DNA of 64,000 bases from Autumnicola tepida (GCF_031846485.1 NZ_JAVRHQ010000002.1:62001-126000), one strand, 5' to 3'. Positions 7,878 to 18,114 are shown, counted from the stretch's first letter. Notes: generated by a model from the letters alone, not told the origin. Numbers and translations: made by a program.

Positions 7878-9223
7878 TGGATATACAATTACTTTCTGCA
7901 GTTTTAATTGGTATTGCGCTGTTACTTTTCCTTATCCTAAAGGTGAAGATACAGGCTTTTCTGGCGTTATTAATTGTATGCATAGCGGTTGGCATTCTTG
8001 CCGGGATGCCGGCATCAGACATCCTGGAGACCATGAGGGAAGGCATGGGGAGCACCCTGGGATTTGTAGCCACAGTAGTAGGCTTGGGTGCCCTGTTTGG
8101 GGGAATCCTGGAACAATCTGGTGGGGCAAAAAGATTAGCTTCTTACCTGCTGAATAAAACTGGGGAGAAGAACGCACCCTGGGCCATGATGGTTACAGGT
8201 TTTGCGGTTGCCATCCCGGTGTTTTTTGATGTTGCCTTTATTATTCTCGTTCCCGTTACTTATGCCTTAAGTAAAAGAACGGGTAAATCTTTGTTGTTGT
8301 ATGCCTTGCCATTACTTGCCGGCCTTGCCATTACTCATGCTTTTATCCCTCCAACACCAGGGCCTATTGCCGTGGCAGACATCCTTGGGGCAGATCTTGG
8401 ATGGGTGATTGTTTTTGGGTTTATAGCAGGAATACCTGCCGCCATTATTAGCGGACCCTTATTTTCAAAATATATATCGAAAAGGATTTTTATTGCACCA
8501 GATGTATTTGAAGATAAAGATGATTATGACGAAAATGCGGCGCCATCACCAGGCCTTATTATCGCCATTATCTTTATCCCAATACTATTAATTGTTATCA
8601 ATACACTCGTGGGAAGTCCGCTTTTGGAAAGCACAGCTATTCCGGAAAGTGTGTTGTACATTATTGCTCTTGTGGGCCATCCATTTTCAGCATTGATAAT
8701 AGCCAATCTCATCGCCTGGTATTTTCTTGGGGTGAGGCGGGGAATGCAAAAGGAGTATTTATTGGAAGTGGCAACAAAATCATTTCAGGCTGCCGGAATA
8801 ATTATCCTTCTTACCGGAGCTGGCGGCGCTTTTAAACAAATCCTTATTAACACAGGGGCGGGAGAAATGATTGCAGAAGGCTTAAACAACAGCTTTTTTA
8901 ACCCTGTGATCTTTGGGTTTATAGTTGCCGCATTGGTAAGGATCCTCCAGGGTTCTTCTACGGTGGCTATGATAACCGCTGCAGGAATTACATCTCCTGT
9001 ACTTGCGGGAGACATTTATTCCATAAGCCAGGTTTCCGTAATTGTAATAGCCATTGCAGCCGGTGCATCAGTATTATCTCATGTAAACGACAGTGGTTTC
9101 TGGCTGGTGGGCCAGTATCTCAACTTAACCGAAAAGCAAACCTTCAGGTCCTGGACGGTAATGACCACTATTATAGCTTTTGTAGGATTGGGAATGTCAC
9201 TGCTCATGTGGTATGTGGTGTGA
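7877..9223 (+). CDS. gntP: Gluconate:H+ symporter, GntP family
   Basis: A 448-residue polytopic inner-membrane protein with the GntP signatures GLGALFGGILEQSGGAKRLA, a long glycine/proline-rich segment HAFIPPTPGPIAVADILGADLGW, and the C-terminal LQGSSTVAMITAAG and SHVNDSGFW motifs. It should import gluconate or a related sugar acid with protons. The ATG shares one base with the stop of the fused gluconate enzyme, so the two are translationally coupled and form a complete import-phosphorylation-oxidation route. gntP is used as the family name; the exact sugar acid is inferred from the neighbour. Confidence 0.92.
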   Translation: MDIQLLSAVLIGIALLLFLILKVKIQAFLALLIVCIAVGILAGMPASDILETMREGMGSTLGFVATVVGLGALFGGILEQSGGAKRLASYLLNKTGEKNAPWAMMVTGFAVAIPVFFDVAFIILVPVTYALSKRTGKSLLLYALPLLAGLAITHAFIPPTPGPIAVADILGADLGWVIVFGFIAGIPAAIISGPLFSKYISKRIFIAPDVFEDKDDYDENAAPSPGLIIAIIFIPILLIVINTLVGSPLLESTAIPESVLYIIALVGHPFSALIIANLIAWYFLGVRRGMQKEYLLEVATKSFQAAGIIILLTGAGGAFKQILINTGAGEMIAEGLNNSFFNPVIFGFIVAALVRILQGSSTVAMITAAGITSPVLAGDIYSISQVSVIVIAIAAGASVLSHVNDSGFWLVGQYLNLTEKQTFRSWTVMTTIIAFVGLGMSLLMWYVV

Positions 9224-9290
9224 TTTTAGTTTGCAGAATCCTGCTTTCATTTAAAATGGATAAAATTCTGTATCTTTTCAAAAAAGTCAT

Positions 9291-9713
9291 ATGCAAACTA
9301 CTTACACTACCTCGCTTAATCTAAAACAAATTGATATTGGCCTGCTAATTTTCAGGATAGGAATATCGGCCTTAATGCTGGCACACGGAGTGCCAAAACT
9401 TATTACTTTTTTTGGGGAAGAAGAAATTGCCTTTATGGACCCGGTGGGCCTTGGGCAGGTAACAAGCTTTACTTTTGCGGTTTTTGCTGAATTTGTTTGC
9501 GCTATCCTCATTATTCTTGGGTTTGCTACGAGATTGGCTAGTATTCCTATAATAATTACCATGGCAGTAGCGGCTTTTGTTGTTCACGTACCAGATGGTT
9601 GGGGAAGGCAGGAATTGCCACTTTTATATCTTATTTGTTTCTTACTGCTTCTTGTTACCGGGGGCGGAAAATACTCGCTTGACCATTTTTTCCTTATAAA
9701 AAGGAAGAAGTAA
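9291..9713 (+). CDS. DoxX-family membrane protein
   Basis: A 140-residue protein with four hydrophobic helices and the DoxX pattern: an early RIGISALMLAHGVPKL, then FAVFAEFVCAILIILGFATRLASIPI and a conserved tryptophan/histidine-bearing loop (VHVPDGWGRQE). DoxX proteins are small quinone-related or redox-stress membrane proteins whose reaction is not settled. It lies 67 bases after gntP on the same strand and could be part of that transcript or stand alone. Confidence 0.85.
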   Translation: MQTTYTTSLNLKQIDIGLLIFRIGISALMLAHGVPKLITFFGEEEIAFMDPVGLGQVTSFTFAVFAEFVCAILIILGFATRLASIPIIITMAVAAFVVHVPDGWGRQELPLLYLICFLLLLVTGGGKYSLDHFFLIKRKK

Positions 9714-9734
9714 ACCCAGGCTTCTGTTTTAAAT

Positions 9735-9765
9735 TTTGTTTAAGGGAATTTTTTCCATAAATATT
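9735..9765 (+). promoter_or_regulatory. Candidate promoter for the amidohydrolase
   Basis: TTTG at 9735-9738 and TAAATATT at 9758-9765 are spaced by 19 bases, close to the Bacteroidota promoter pattern, although the second box keeps only part of TAnnTTTG. It would place the transcript start near 9772, which supports the ATG at 9790 over an upstream in-frame TTG at 9736. Confidence 0.35.
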
Positions 9766-9789
9766 CTATTTTATAAAAAAGATGTGAAA

Positions 9790-11175
9790 ATGAAATTAGT
9801 ACGGAGAGAATTTCTTAAAAAAGCCGGTGCTTTCTCGGCCTCGGGATTGTTACCTTCAGGCATTTTAAATTTTGAGTCCGGAGCAGAAAAACAGGAAACT
9901 TCCAGTTTTCTTATTAAAGATGCCCGGGTAATTTCTATGGATGCTGAAACCGGCTATCTTGAAAAAGCTTCTGTTTTAGTTGAAGATGGAATAATTAAAG
10001 AGATTTCTAAAAATGATGCCGATTTTCCTAAAAACCTGGAGGTAATTGAAGCTTCTGGTGCTATTTTAATGCCGGGCCTTATTGACAATCACTGGCATTT
10101 ATGGACATCTTTATTAAGAAGTATGGCTGGGGATACAAAGGAAAATGGATATTTTAAAATGACAGAACGCTTTAGTAAGCTCTATACGCCGGAAGACATG
10201 AAACTTGCTGCGGAATATGCCGCCGCTGAAGCCATAAATTCTGGTATAACCTGTGTAAACGATTTTAATCATAATGCCCGTAGCCCTGAATTTGTAATGG
10301 CAAGTTTTGATGCCCTGGCCAAAATGGGGATAAGAGGGCATGTTGCTTATAGCGGCTACCGGGATTTGTCATCAAATACTCCCACTGATTGGGACGGCAT
10401 CAGGCAGGTTTATGAGCAAATCTCCGGGAATAAAAAATATCATAATATTAGCCTGGGGCTCGGAGCACGATCTGTAAATTCTCCTTTTCTTGAAGAAGAC
10501 TGGCAAAAGGCAAGAGAACTGGGATTGCCAATTACAATACACATAAACCAGGAAGGACATATCGAAAAATTATATGCCAAAGGTTTATTAGCCCAGGATG
10601 TTAATATTATACATGCTAATGTTGTTACCGATGAAGAGATTGCCAAAGTAGCACAATCGGGAGCTTTTATTACCATGACGCCTTATACTGAAATGCGGAT
10701 AGGTTTCGGATTTCCGCAAATTAACAGGTTTAGAAAGGCAAATGTGAACCTGGGAATAGGAATAGACACCACTGCACTTTCAGGAAATGCTGATTTATTC
10801 GGGGTGATGAAAGTACTTCAAAATATTGCAAATGCTGAAGCCAGGAGTGAATTTGAACTTCTTCCGCAGGAATTGCTGAAGATGGCGACCATAGATGCCG
10901 CAAATATCCAGAGAATTCAGAATAAAACCGGTTCTATTACGCCTGGAAAGCAGGCCGATTTAATCTTGTTGCGAAAAGATGACCTCAATTTCTCTACCGG
11001 CAATATGCCTTATCATTTAGTAACAGAAGCAGCCCAACCAGAGAATGTGGAATTTGTCTCCGTAAGTGGAAAAATTTTAAAAAGAGACGGTGAACTTGTT
11101 GGAGCTAACAGAGTACAGCTGCTTGTAAAGGCAAAAGAAGCTTTTAACCGCTTCTCTAAAGAGCTTAAGCAATAA
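9790..11175 (+). CDS. Exported metal-dependent amidohydrolase (chlorohydrolase/cytosine deaminase-like)
   Basis: A TIM-barrel hydrolase of the TRZ/ATZ type. The N-terminus MKLVRREFLKKAGAFSASG looks like a Tat or Tat-like export signal. Metal ligands are visible in order: HxH in IDNHWHLW, the His in ITIHINQEGH, a further His in NIIHANVVTDEE, and the Asp in GIGIDTTALSGNADLF. The C-terminal strand GSITPGKQADLILL is typical. It would hydrolyse C-N or similar bonds of a cyclic substrate outside the cytoplasm; the substrate is unknown. I chose the ATG at 9790 because it opens the signal sequence. Confidence 0.85.
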   Translation: MKLVRREFLKKAGAFSASGLLPSGILNFESGAEKQETSSFLIKDARVISMDAETGYLEKASVLVEDGIIKEISKNDADFPKNLEVIEASGAILMPGLIDNHWHLWTSLLRSMAGDTKENGYFKMTERFSKLYTPEDMKLAAEYAAAEAINSGITCVNDFNHNARSPEFVMASFDALAKMGIRGHVAYSGYRDLSSNTPTDWDGIRQVYEQISGNKKYHNISLGLGARSVNSPFLEEDWQKARELGLPITIHINQEGHIEKLYAKGLLAQDVNIIHANVVTDEEIAKVAQSGAFITMTPYTEMRIGFGFPQINRFRKANVNLGIGIDTTALSGNADLFGVMKVLQNIANAEARSEFELLPQELLKMATIDAANIQRIQNKTGSITPGKQADLILLRKDDLNFSTGNMPYHLVTEAAQPENVEFVSVSGKILKRDGELVGANRVQLLVKAKEAFNRFSKELKQ

Positions 11176-11206
11176 AAAAAGGAGGAAACTGCAATTCCTC
11201 CCTTTA
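11175..11206. terminator. Bidirectional hairpin terminator between convergent genes
   Basis: A 7-bp stem GGAGGAA/TTCCTCC (11181-11187 with 11195-11201) sits between convergent genes. The run of A before it gives a strong T tail on the minus strand, so it best fits the end of the small hydrophilic gene at 11230-11562; on the plus strand the tail is short. Confidence 0.65.
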
Positions 11207-11229
11207 ATAATCAAGGTATTATTTAGGCA

Positions 11230-11562
11230 CTAAGGCCTCTCTGTTTCTGAATCTGGATGATCTTTGGCTTTATCTCTCTCTGGCCGTGCCCCGCGTTCAT
11301 TAAACTGAAAGTTTTGTTCATCGGGATTTGGATTTTTATCGCTGTCCGGAAGATTATCATTACTGGCCGGGATATCCAGGTCTTTCGCGGTAAAATCTAC
11401 CGGCCGGTCACGGTCCAGCTCCTTATCCTGCCCTTTGTTCATGCTTCGGCCTTTTTCGTTTAGGGCCTGTTTATCTTCTTTTGTCACATCTGGATTATAA
11501 GGCAGGTCATCAGGTTTTTTCTTTGTGCTTTCTTCTTCCGGTCTGTTCACTTCCTTCTTCAT
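11230..11562 (-). CDS. Small disordered hydrophilic protein (110 aa)
   Basis: Begins MKKEVNRPEEESTKKKPDDL and consists almost wholly of charged, Pro, Asn and Asp residues with no hydrophobic core, for example SDKNPNPDEQNF and ERGARPERDKAKDH. It is predicted to be intrinsically disordered and cytosolic. Similar very hydrophilic proteins in this family of bacteria are often linked to osmotic or desiccation stress, but that is analogy only. The ATG at 11562 is preferred over a frame start at 11655 that would add 31 residues overlapping the terminator of the upstream gene. Confidence 0.65.
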   Translation of the reverse strand: MKKEVNRPEEESTKKKPDDLPYNPDVTKEDKQALNEKGRSMNKGQDKELDRDRPVDFTAKDLDIPASNDNLPDSDKNPNPDEQNFQFNERGARPERDKAKDHPDSETERP

Positions 11563-11656
11563 AATTTTGGATTTTAAGTTCTCCCTTAAATTTAAGGAAT
11601 ACGAAAACTTCTTCCAGTTTAATGGGGTTAAAGTCTCGTTAAAGCTGATAAACAAA

Positions 11657-11687
11657 AAGGAAAGCCATTACAGCTTTCCTTGGTTAT
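11657..11687 (-). terminator. Hairpin terminator after the OmpA-like gene
   Basis: A perfect 9-bp stem (AAGGAAAGC at 11657-11665 with GCTTTCCTT at 11673-11681), a 7-base loop and, read on the minus strand, a T run after the stem. It ends transcription of the OmpA-family gene. Confidence 0.75.
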
Positions 11688-11711
11688 TAATATAAATTTA
11701 GAATTGAGGAA

Positions 11712-12602
11712 CTATTGCTTTAAAGCAGTTTCATTTCCCAATTCATTATTTTGCTGCGTCTGCTGGGCTACGGATTGTTCAGAATCAAGCATTGCAAGAA
11801 ATTTATCCAGGTTAGGAATAATTACAATTCTTGTCCTTCTGTTTTTAGCCATATTTTCTTTAGAATCATTTTCAACTAGAGGAGCATAACTACTGCGTCC
11901 CGCTGCGATTAGCTTTTCAGGAGAAACTCCATACTTATCCTGAAGAAGGCGAACAATTGCAGTTGCGCGGCGAACGCTAAGGTCCCAGTTGTCCTGCAAA
12001 TAAGAATTTTCGACCATAGTCCTGTCATCCGTATGGCCTTCGATCATTACTTCCATTGTAGGCTCAGATTTAATAACATCTGCAAGTTTCTTTAAAAGGT
12101 CATTGGCTTTGTTGCTCACACGGTAACTCCCGCTATTAAAAAGAAGCTTATCTGAAACGTTGATCATTACCACGGTTTCATCTACGCTAATATCGATATC
12201 CTCATCATCGGCCCCTTCAGAAATAGAATTTTTGAGATTATAGGAAACAGCCAGGTTAATGGAATCCTCCAAAGTTTCAGCTCCCTGAACTTTTTCAGGA
12301 TCCATTTTGGCTATGGTTGCCCTCATCTGCTGCTTATTCTTGTTAGACATAGCAGTGAGATCATTTATTTCCAGCTTCTCATTGTTGGATTCCCTCAGGG
12401 AATTGATTTTTGCATTATAGTCGGCTACACGTGCTTCAATAGCATTGTATTTTCCTTCTATTTCTTCTTTGGCCACTCGTGTTTTTTGAAGTTCACTTCT
12501 GGTATCATTTAAATTATCTTCCAGTGCCACATATTTTTTCTTGGAAACACAAGAAGTAAACATAGCGGCAGATAAAACGGTAAGTGCGATAGTTTTTTTC
12601 AT
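11712..12602 (-). CDS. OmpA-family outer-membrane lipoprotein with coiled coil
   Basis: MKKTIALTVLSAAMFTSC is a lipoprotein signal with the lipidated cysteine at residue 18. Residues about 22-110 form a charged coiled coil, and residues about 145-275 are an OmpA/MotB C-terminal domain (LFNSGSYRVSNKANDLLKKLADVI, MIEGHTDDRTM, LSVRRATAIVRLLQDKYGV, AAGRSSYAPL, NRRTRIVI) that binds peptidoglycan. The protein likely anchors the outer membrane to the cell wall. The tail is rich in Gln and Asn. It is monocistronic with its own terminator at 11657-11687. Confidence 0.9.
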   Translation of the reverse strand: MKKTIALTVLSAAMFTSCVSKKKYVALEDNLNDTRSELQKTRVAKEEIEGKYNAIEARVADYNAKINSLRESNNEKLEINDLTAMSNKNKQQMRATIAKMDPEKVQGAETLEDSINLAVSYNLKNSISEGADDEDIDISVDETVVMINVSDKLLFNSGSYRVSNKANDLLKKLADVIKSEPTMEVMIEGHTDDRTMVENSYLQDNWDLSVRRATAIVRLLQDKYGVSPEKLIAAGRSSYAPLVENDSKENMAKNRRTRIVIIPNLDKFLAMLDSEQSVAQQTQQNNELGNETALKQ

Positions 12603-13032
12603 AATAAAGATTTAAGTTAAACTCTTACTCTGTTTTTTAGATCGAGTTACACACCATCCTTTTCCAGAATAATGCCATGCAGTTAACAAAACAGCTTTCG
12701 TAATCTTCCGATTAGAATGTGAACCTGCAATAAGAGCTTGATAGCGGGACTTTTAGCTCGGTTTCCTTTTGATTTAAGAACAGAAAGCAGGATTACAACC
12801 AAATGTGGTAGATTCGATGGCTGTCTGTGGATTCGGACTAAAAAGTGTGAAAAAATGCCACAGTTTAGGTATCGAAGCTAAAGGTGAAAAATCTTAAGTT
12901 TTGAAGCTCCTGAAACAGCAACTATCAATGAGCTGCATACAGATTTAACATAATTTTATTTAACCTTGGCAAAATATAAACTTTTAAAACTTCGTATTCC
13001 CCTGCCATTAAGATAAATTTGAAGTCGCACTT
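12603..13032. other. 430-base intergenic region, no gene recognised
   Basis: This gap lies between the divergent OmpA-like and tamB genes. I see no open frame with recognisable content, no tRNA-like fold and no strong promoter match. It presumably holds the divergent promoters. The stretch 12720-12900 is richer in G+C than a usual flavobacterial spacer, so a small RNA is possible but unsupported. Confidence 0.5.
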
Positions 13033-16000
13033 TTGATTAATTTGAAAAAGACTAAAAGAATACTCATAAAATCCCTGAAAATCTTTGCTAAAATATTGGC
13101 AGGGATTCTTATTCTATTACTCCTTATTATACTTTTTATCCGCAGTCCCTGGGGGCAGGGAATTATAAAGGATAAATTTATTTCCAATTTATCAGAAAAA
13201 ACAAACACGGTAATAAATGTAGACAAGCTGTTTATTACCTTTTCCGGGGGTATAAGCATAGAAGGGCTTTACCTGGAAGATAAACAGGGAGACACTCTTG
13301 TGTATTCCAATTCTCTTGAAGCCGATATACCCCTGTGGCCAATTATAAGCGGAAATGAAATTGGAATTGATGAAGTAGACTGGAACGGGCTTACAGCCAA
13401 TATTACCCGAAAAGATTCCATTGAAGGTTATAATTTTCAATTTCTCATAGACGCTTTGGCACCGGCAGATACCACGTCTACTGCCCAGGACACCACTTCA
13501 GCTCCTATGAATCTTAGTTTAGGCGACTTTAATTTTTCCAATTTTAATATTACCTATAAAGATGATGTAACGGGAATTGACAGTAAAATTCTGCTGGAGG
13601 AACTGCAACTGGAGATGGAGGAGACCGATATGGAGAATATGGTTTTTAAAGTCGGGGATTTCAGTCTTTCCAATACCAATTTTAAATATATCCAAACCAA
13701 ACCCTCTCCACCCAGCGAAAACGAGGAAGAGAGTCCTATGCCTTTTATTTCGGTAAACTCCATTAAAATCACAGATGTTTCCGGAAGGTATCAATCTATT
13801 CCTGATGGCATGCTGGCGGTATTAAACATTCAGAATTTAAACAGCGATGATGCCATAATGGACCTGGCCGATAATACTATTGACATTAACTCTTTCCTTT
13901 TTGAAAATTCTTTTGTGCGCCTTGAAATGGAAGAGACCGGAAAAGAAGAAACTCAAGGAGAAGTTGCTGCAGCAGAAGAACCTGCAGCACAGAATGAATC
14001 TTTCCAGTGGCCGGAATGGAAAGTTAATGTTGACGAGTTATTGCTTCAGAACAATGAGATTACTTATATGGTAAATGGCGCAATTCCTAAAGAAGGGGAG
14101 TTTAATCCTAATGCCATAGCTATAAATAATTTTACACTGGAAGGAAGCGATATTTACCTGGAAGGTAAATCTGCCGGGTTGAACCTTAATAAACTTCAGT
14201 TTACGGAAGCTTCAGGGATTGATTTTAATGCGCTCAATTTTGATCTTGAAGTCACCGATAAAATGCTGAGGCTTTCAAATCTTAAATTTGCGGCAAATAA
14301 TAATATTCTTGAAGGAGGTTTTACTGCGGAATACGAAAGTATGGACAGCTTAATAAATAATCCGGAAAACGCTGAAATGGCAGCAGATCTAAGTCATTTC
14401 GAAATCGCTTTGGGCGAATTGTTCAAATTTCAACCTGCACTAAAAGAGAATCCTTACCTGGTAGATCTCAGCAAAAAAATGCTAACGGGAAGCCTTCAAA
14501 TAGAAGGGCCGGTTGCTTACCTGCAAATTCCTTCCACCACAATTTACTGGGGAAATAACACAAGCCTTTCCGCCAGCGGAAGTATCAAAAATCCTACAAA
14601 TCCGGAAAGTATGTATTTTGATTTTCCAGGGATCAGGATTAGCAGTACCAAAGCAGATCTTGGAAAAATTATAGAGGAAGACAGCCTTGGAGTAAGCCTT
14701 CCGCAGAATATCCTTCTCACTGCCAATTTAAGAGGGAATACAGATAATATAACGGCTTCCGCAAGATTAAACACTTCTGAAGGAAACATAAACCTGGATG
14801 GCAGTTTCCTTAACAGGGAGCAGATTGCCTTTGATGCCGATCTTAAAGTGGATAGTTTACAGTTGGGAAAAATCCTGAAAAACGAACAATTAGGCGCACT
14901 TAACCTAACTCTTACCGCTTCAGGGGAAGGAAAAGATTTGAACAGCCTGGACGCTAATTTGCAAACCACAATTTCCAGTTTTCATTATAATAATTATGCC
15001 ATTGAAGACCTTACAATTAAAGGGGATATCAATGACGGGCAAGGAACTATTACTTCAGATTATAAAGATGATAATTTAAACGCTGAACTTTCAGCGAACG
15101 TATTGCTCGACTCAGTTTCTCCCGTTGTAGATTTGAATCTTAATGTGATTGGAGCAGATCTTACCAAACTGGGATTATCGCAAAGGGAAATAAGAACAGC
15201 TTTTCGCTTAAGGGGAATTTATGAGGGCACTGCTGATGGTTTCCAGGTAATTTCCAGTATTAAAGACGGAGTGGTGGTCTACGATAATGAGAGTTACCTC
15301 CTGGGTGATTTTGGTGCCGCGGCGTTTGTAACTCCCGACAGTACCGCTATGGCTGTAGACAATAAAATGCTGGACCTCAGGCTAAATTCCAATACCAATC
15401 CGGCAGGTTTTATGGATGCTATTATCAGGCATTACCGTCGCTATCTTACCGATGATGTTGAAGTGCCGGATACTTTAAAAAAACCTGTGGAACTGGAAAT
15501 GAGGGGTAAAATTATTCCTGCACCCATTATGCGGGAAGTTTTTCTAACCAGCCTTGAAGAATTGGATACCATAGATCTTAACGTTAGTTTTGATGAAAGG
15601 GAAAGGCTACTTACCGCTTACGTCAAAGTCCCGTTCGTAAATTATGCCGGCATCGAGGTAGATAGCCTTCAGCTTGACCTGGATTCCGGACCGGGGAAAT
15701 TTGATTTTAACCTTGGCTTTAATTCCCTTGCAGCTGGGCCTCTTGATATAAGGGAAACCATTCTTGATGGAAATATTGAGAATCAAAAGCTATACATGGA
15801 TTTTAAATCATTTTATGATGGAGAACAGCTTGTTCATGTACAGACCGAAACTTCTAAAGAAAATGACACCGTAAGGATACATTTAAATCCTGAAGAGCTT
15901 ATTTTCAACAGAAATCAATGGAATATCCCGGCAGATAACGAAGCTTTGTTTGCAGAAAAATCTGCCAGGTTTAATAATTTCCGCATAAACAGGAATGAGC

Positions 16001-18114
16001 AGGAATTTGCTATTACCAATGAGCTGCCGGATGTGGAGGAAGATCATCTCGCCCTTACATTTTCGAGCTTTAAACTGGCTACCTTACTAACATATCTTAA
16101 CCCGACTGATACTCTTGCAACCGGCAGGATGAATGGAGAGTTTGTACTGCAGGAGCCTTTTGGCAGTACCGGAATTCTGGCAGATTTGGAGGTGAACGAA
16201 TTTAACATGCTAAATGTTGATATGGGCACCCTAAGCCTTAACGGGGAATCCCTTGGCAACCAAAACTACGATTTTGGCCTGGCCACAAGTGGAGGAGAAG
16301 TAGATATGGAATTAGCCGGGAACTATAAAGCACAGGATACTACCGCCCGGTTAGATATGAAGCTGGACCTTCAAAGGGTGCAAATGTCTGCCCTGGCAGG
16401 ATTTTCCATGGGCGCGGTAAGCAGTGGGGAAGGCAGTTTTTCAGGAGAAGTGAATATTAGCGGCACCACAGCAAGCCCAAATTACGATGGTGAGCTGAAT
16501 TTTGATGAGGCCACCTTTACCGTAGCCATGCTGGATGCGCCGTTTACTCTACCCAGTGAAACGCTAAGCTTTAATAACGATGGCCTCTATTTTAATAATT
16601 TCAGAATAGAGGATGTAGATAATAATGCGCTGGTTCTGGATGGGGATGTTAATACGGAAGATTTACTAAATCCCGCTTTTGATTTAAGTATAAAAGCAAA
16701 TAACTTCCAGGCTCTTAATTCTAATGAAGAGGATAATGACCTTTTCTATGGGACTGCTGTTTTTGATGTTGACGCCACCTTAACAGGAGACCTAAATCTG
16801 CCAAAGCTGGACATGGAACTGGATATTGGCTCTGAAACCAATGTAACTTATGTTATTCCGGAATCTGAGCTTCAAATGCAGCAAAGGGATGGAATTGTGG
16901 TTTTTGTAAACAAAGAAAACCCTGATGCTATTCTCACACAAACTGAAGAGGAAACAGCGGTGGTTTCGGGAGTTAATATAGACGCCCTGGTAAATGTGAA
17001 TGAAGAGGCTGTTTTCAGCATTATCATTAATCCTGAAACAGGTGATGAATTCCAGGTTCAGGGAGAGGGAGAGCTCAACATGAATATTTCTCCAAACGGA
17101 AGGACCACCCTTACCGGAAGATATGAGATGAGTGATGGCTTTTATGAGATGAGCCTTTATAATCTTGTAACAAGAAGGTTTGAAATTGTAGAAGGAAGTA
17201 CCGTCACCTGGTATGGCGATGCTTACAACGCCGGCCTGGATATTAGGGCAAGGTATAATGTGGAAACTTCTGCCAGTGCCCTAATGGCTTCGCAGATTTC
17301 CGGAATAGATGTAAATGAAAGAAATAAATATCAGCAGGAACTACCTTTTCTTGTCTACTTGAATATAGAAGGAGAACTTACCCATCCACGGCTTTCTTTT
17401 GGATTGGATATGCCTGAAGAAGAACAGGGGGCAATTGGGGGACAGGTGTATGGCAGGGTCCAGCAACTTAACAAACAGGAACAGGAGCTTAATAAACAGG
17501 TGTTTTCGCTACTTGTTCTCAACCGTTTTTATCCTGATGCCGGTTCTGCCGGAACTTCTGGTGGTATTGCCACTATGGCCAGGGACAATTTAAACCAGGC
17601 ACTTTCCGATCAGTTGAACATGTTTTCAGATAAATTACTGGGAGATACAGGGCTGGAACTTGATTTTGGGTTAGATAGTTACACAGATTACCAGGGAAAT
17701 GCCCCGCAACAAAGAACAGAGCTGGATATAGCCGCTCAAAAAAGGTTCCTTGATGACCGCCTTATCGTTCGTGTAGGAAGTGAAGTAGACATTGAAGGCG
17801 CAAACAGCGACCCCCGGGATACCAATCCATTAATTGGCAATGTGAGCCTTCAGTATCTTTTAACTGAAGATGGACAGTTCAGGTTAAAAGGTTTCCGCCA
17901 AAACAGGTATGAAAATGTGATTGACGGGCAGGTAATTGTGAGTGGCCTTGCCCTGGTGTTTACTCAGGAATTCAACAAGTTTTCCGAATTATGGGATGCG
18001 CTTTTAAGGCAGCAGGAAGAGAAAGCAAAAGCCAAAGAAGAGGAAGAAACTCAGGTGAAAGAGAATCAAACCGAAGACAGTAATTTAAACGAAAATCAGG
18101 ATCAGGAAGAATAA
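13033..18114 (+). CDS. tamB: TamB-like translocation and assembly module protein
   Basis: A 1693-residue protein with one N-terminal membrane helix (about residues 17-37), then a very long region of repeating beta-strand patterns as in AsmA/TamB proteins that span the periplasm as a lipid-conducting groove, and a TamB C-terminal domain near 1200-1650 (RTTLTGRYEMSDGFYEMSLY, VTWYGDAYNAGLDIRARY, LDFGLDSYTDYQGN). The C-terminus is acidic and glutamine-rich. There is no ATG near the start: translation must begin at TTG 13033 or TTG 13042, as the next in-frame ATG lies beyond the membrane helix. The partner gene tamL follows after 11 bases. Confidence 0.92.
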   Translation: MINLKKTKRILIKSLKIFAKILAGILILLLLIILFIRSPWGQGIIKDKFISNLSEKTNTVINVDKLFITFSGGISIEGLYLEDKQGDTLVYSNSLEADIPLWPIISGNEIGIDEVDWNGLTANITRKDSIEGYNFQFLIDALAPADTTSTAQDTTSAPMNLSLGDFNFSNFNITYKDDVTGIDSKILLEELQLEMEETDMENMVFKVGDFSLSNTNFKYIQTKPSPPSENEEESPMPFISVNSIKITDVSGRYQSIPDGMLAVLNIQNLNSDDAIMDLADNTIDINSFLFENSFVRLEMEETGKEETQGEVAAAEEPAAQNESFQWPEWKVNVDELLLQNNEITYMVNGAIPKEGEFNPNAIAINNFTLEGSDIYLEGKSAGLNLNKLQFTEASGIDFNALNFDLEVTDKMLRLSNLKFAANNNILEGGFTAEYESMDSLINNPENAEMAADLSHFEIALGELFKFQPALKENPYLVDLSKKMLTGSLQIEGPVAYLQIPSTTIYWGNNTSLSASGSIKNPTNPESMYFDFPGIRISSTKADLGKIIEEDSLGVSLPQNILLTANLRGNTDNITASARLNTSEGNINLDGSFLNREQIAFDADLKVDSLQLGKILKNEQLGALNLTLTASGEGKDLNSLDANLQTTISSFHYNNYAIEDLTIKGDINDGQGTITSDYKDDNLNAELSANVLLDSVSPVVDLNLNVIGADLTKLGLSQREIRTAFRLRGIYEGTADGFQVISSIKDGVVVYDNESYLLGDFGAAAFVTPDSTAMAVDNKMLDLRLNSNTNPAGFMDAIIRHYRRYLTDDVEVPDTLKKPVELEMRGKIIPAPIMREVFLTSLEELDTIDLNVSFDERERLLTAYVKVPFVNYAGIEVDSLQLDLDSGPGKFDFNLGFNSLAAGPLDIRETILDGNIENQKLYMDFKSFYDGEQLVHVQTETSKENDTVRIHLNPEELIFNRNQWNIPADNEALFAEKSARFNNFRINRNEQEFAITNELPDVEEDHLALTFSSFKLATLLTYLNPTDTLATGRMNGEFVLQEPFGSTGILADLEVNEFNMLNVDMGTLSLNGESLGNQNYDFGLATSGGEVDMELAGNYKAQDTTARLDMKLDLQRVQMSALAGFSMGAVSSGEGSFSGEVNISGTTASPNYDGELNFDEATFTVAMLDAPFTLPSETLSFNNDGLYFNNFRIEDVDNNALVLDGDVNTEDLLNPAFDLSIKANNFQALNSNEEDNDLFYGTAVFDVDATLTGDLNLPKLDMELDIGSETNVTYVIPESELQMQQRDGIVVFVNKENPDAILTQTEEETAVVSGVNIDALVNVNEEAVFSIIINPETGDEFQVQGEGELNMNISPNGRTTLTGRYEMSDGFYEMSLYNLVTRRFEIVEGSTVTWYGDAYNAGLDIRARYNVETSASALMASQISGIDVNERNKYQQELPFLVYLNIEGELTHPRLSFGLDMPEEEQGAIGGQVYGRVQQLNKQEQELNKQVFSLLVLNRFYPDAGSAGTSGGIATMARDNLNQALSDQLNMFSDKLLGDTGLELDFGLDSYTDYQGNAPQQRTELDIAAQKRFLDDRLIVRVGSEVDIEGANSDPRDTNPLIGNVSLQYLLTEDGQFRLKGFRQNRYENVIDGQVIVSGLALVFTQEFNKFSELWDALLRQQEEKAKAKEEEETQVKENQTEDSNLNENQDQEE

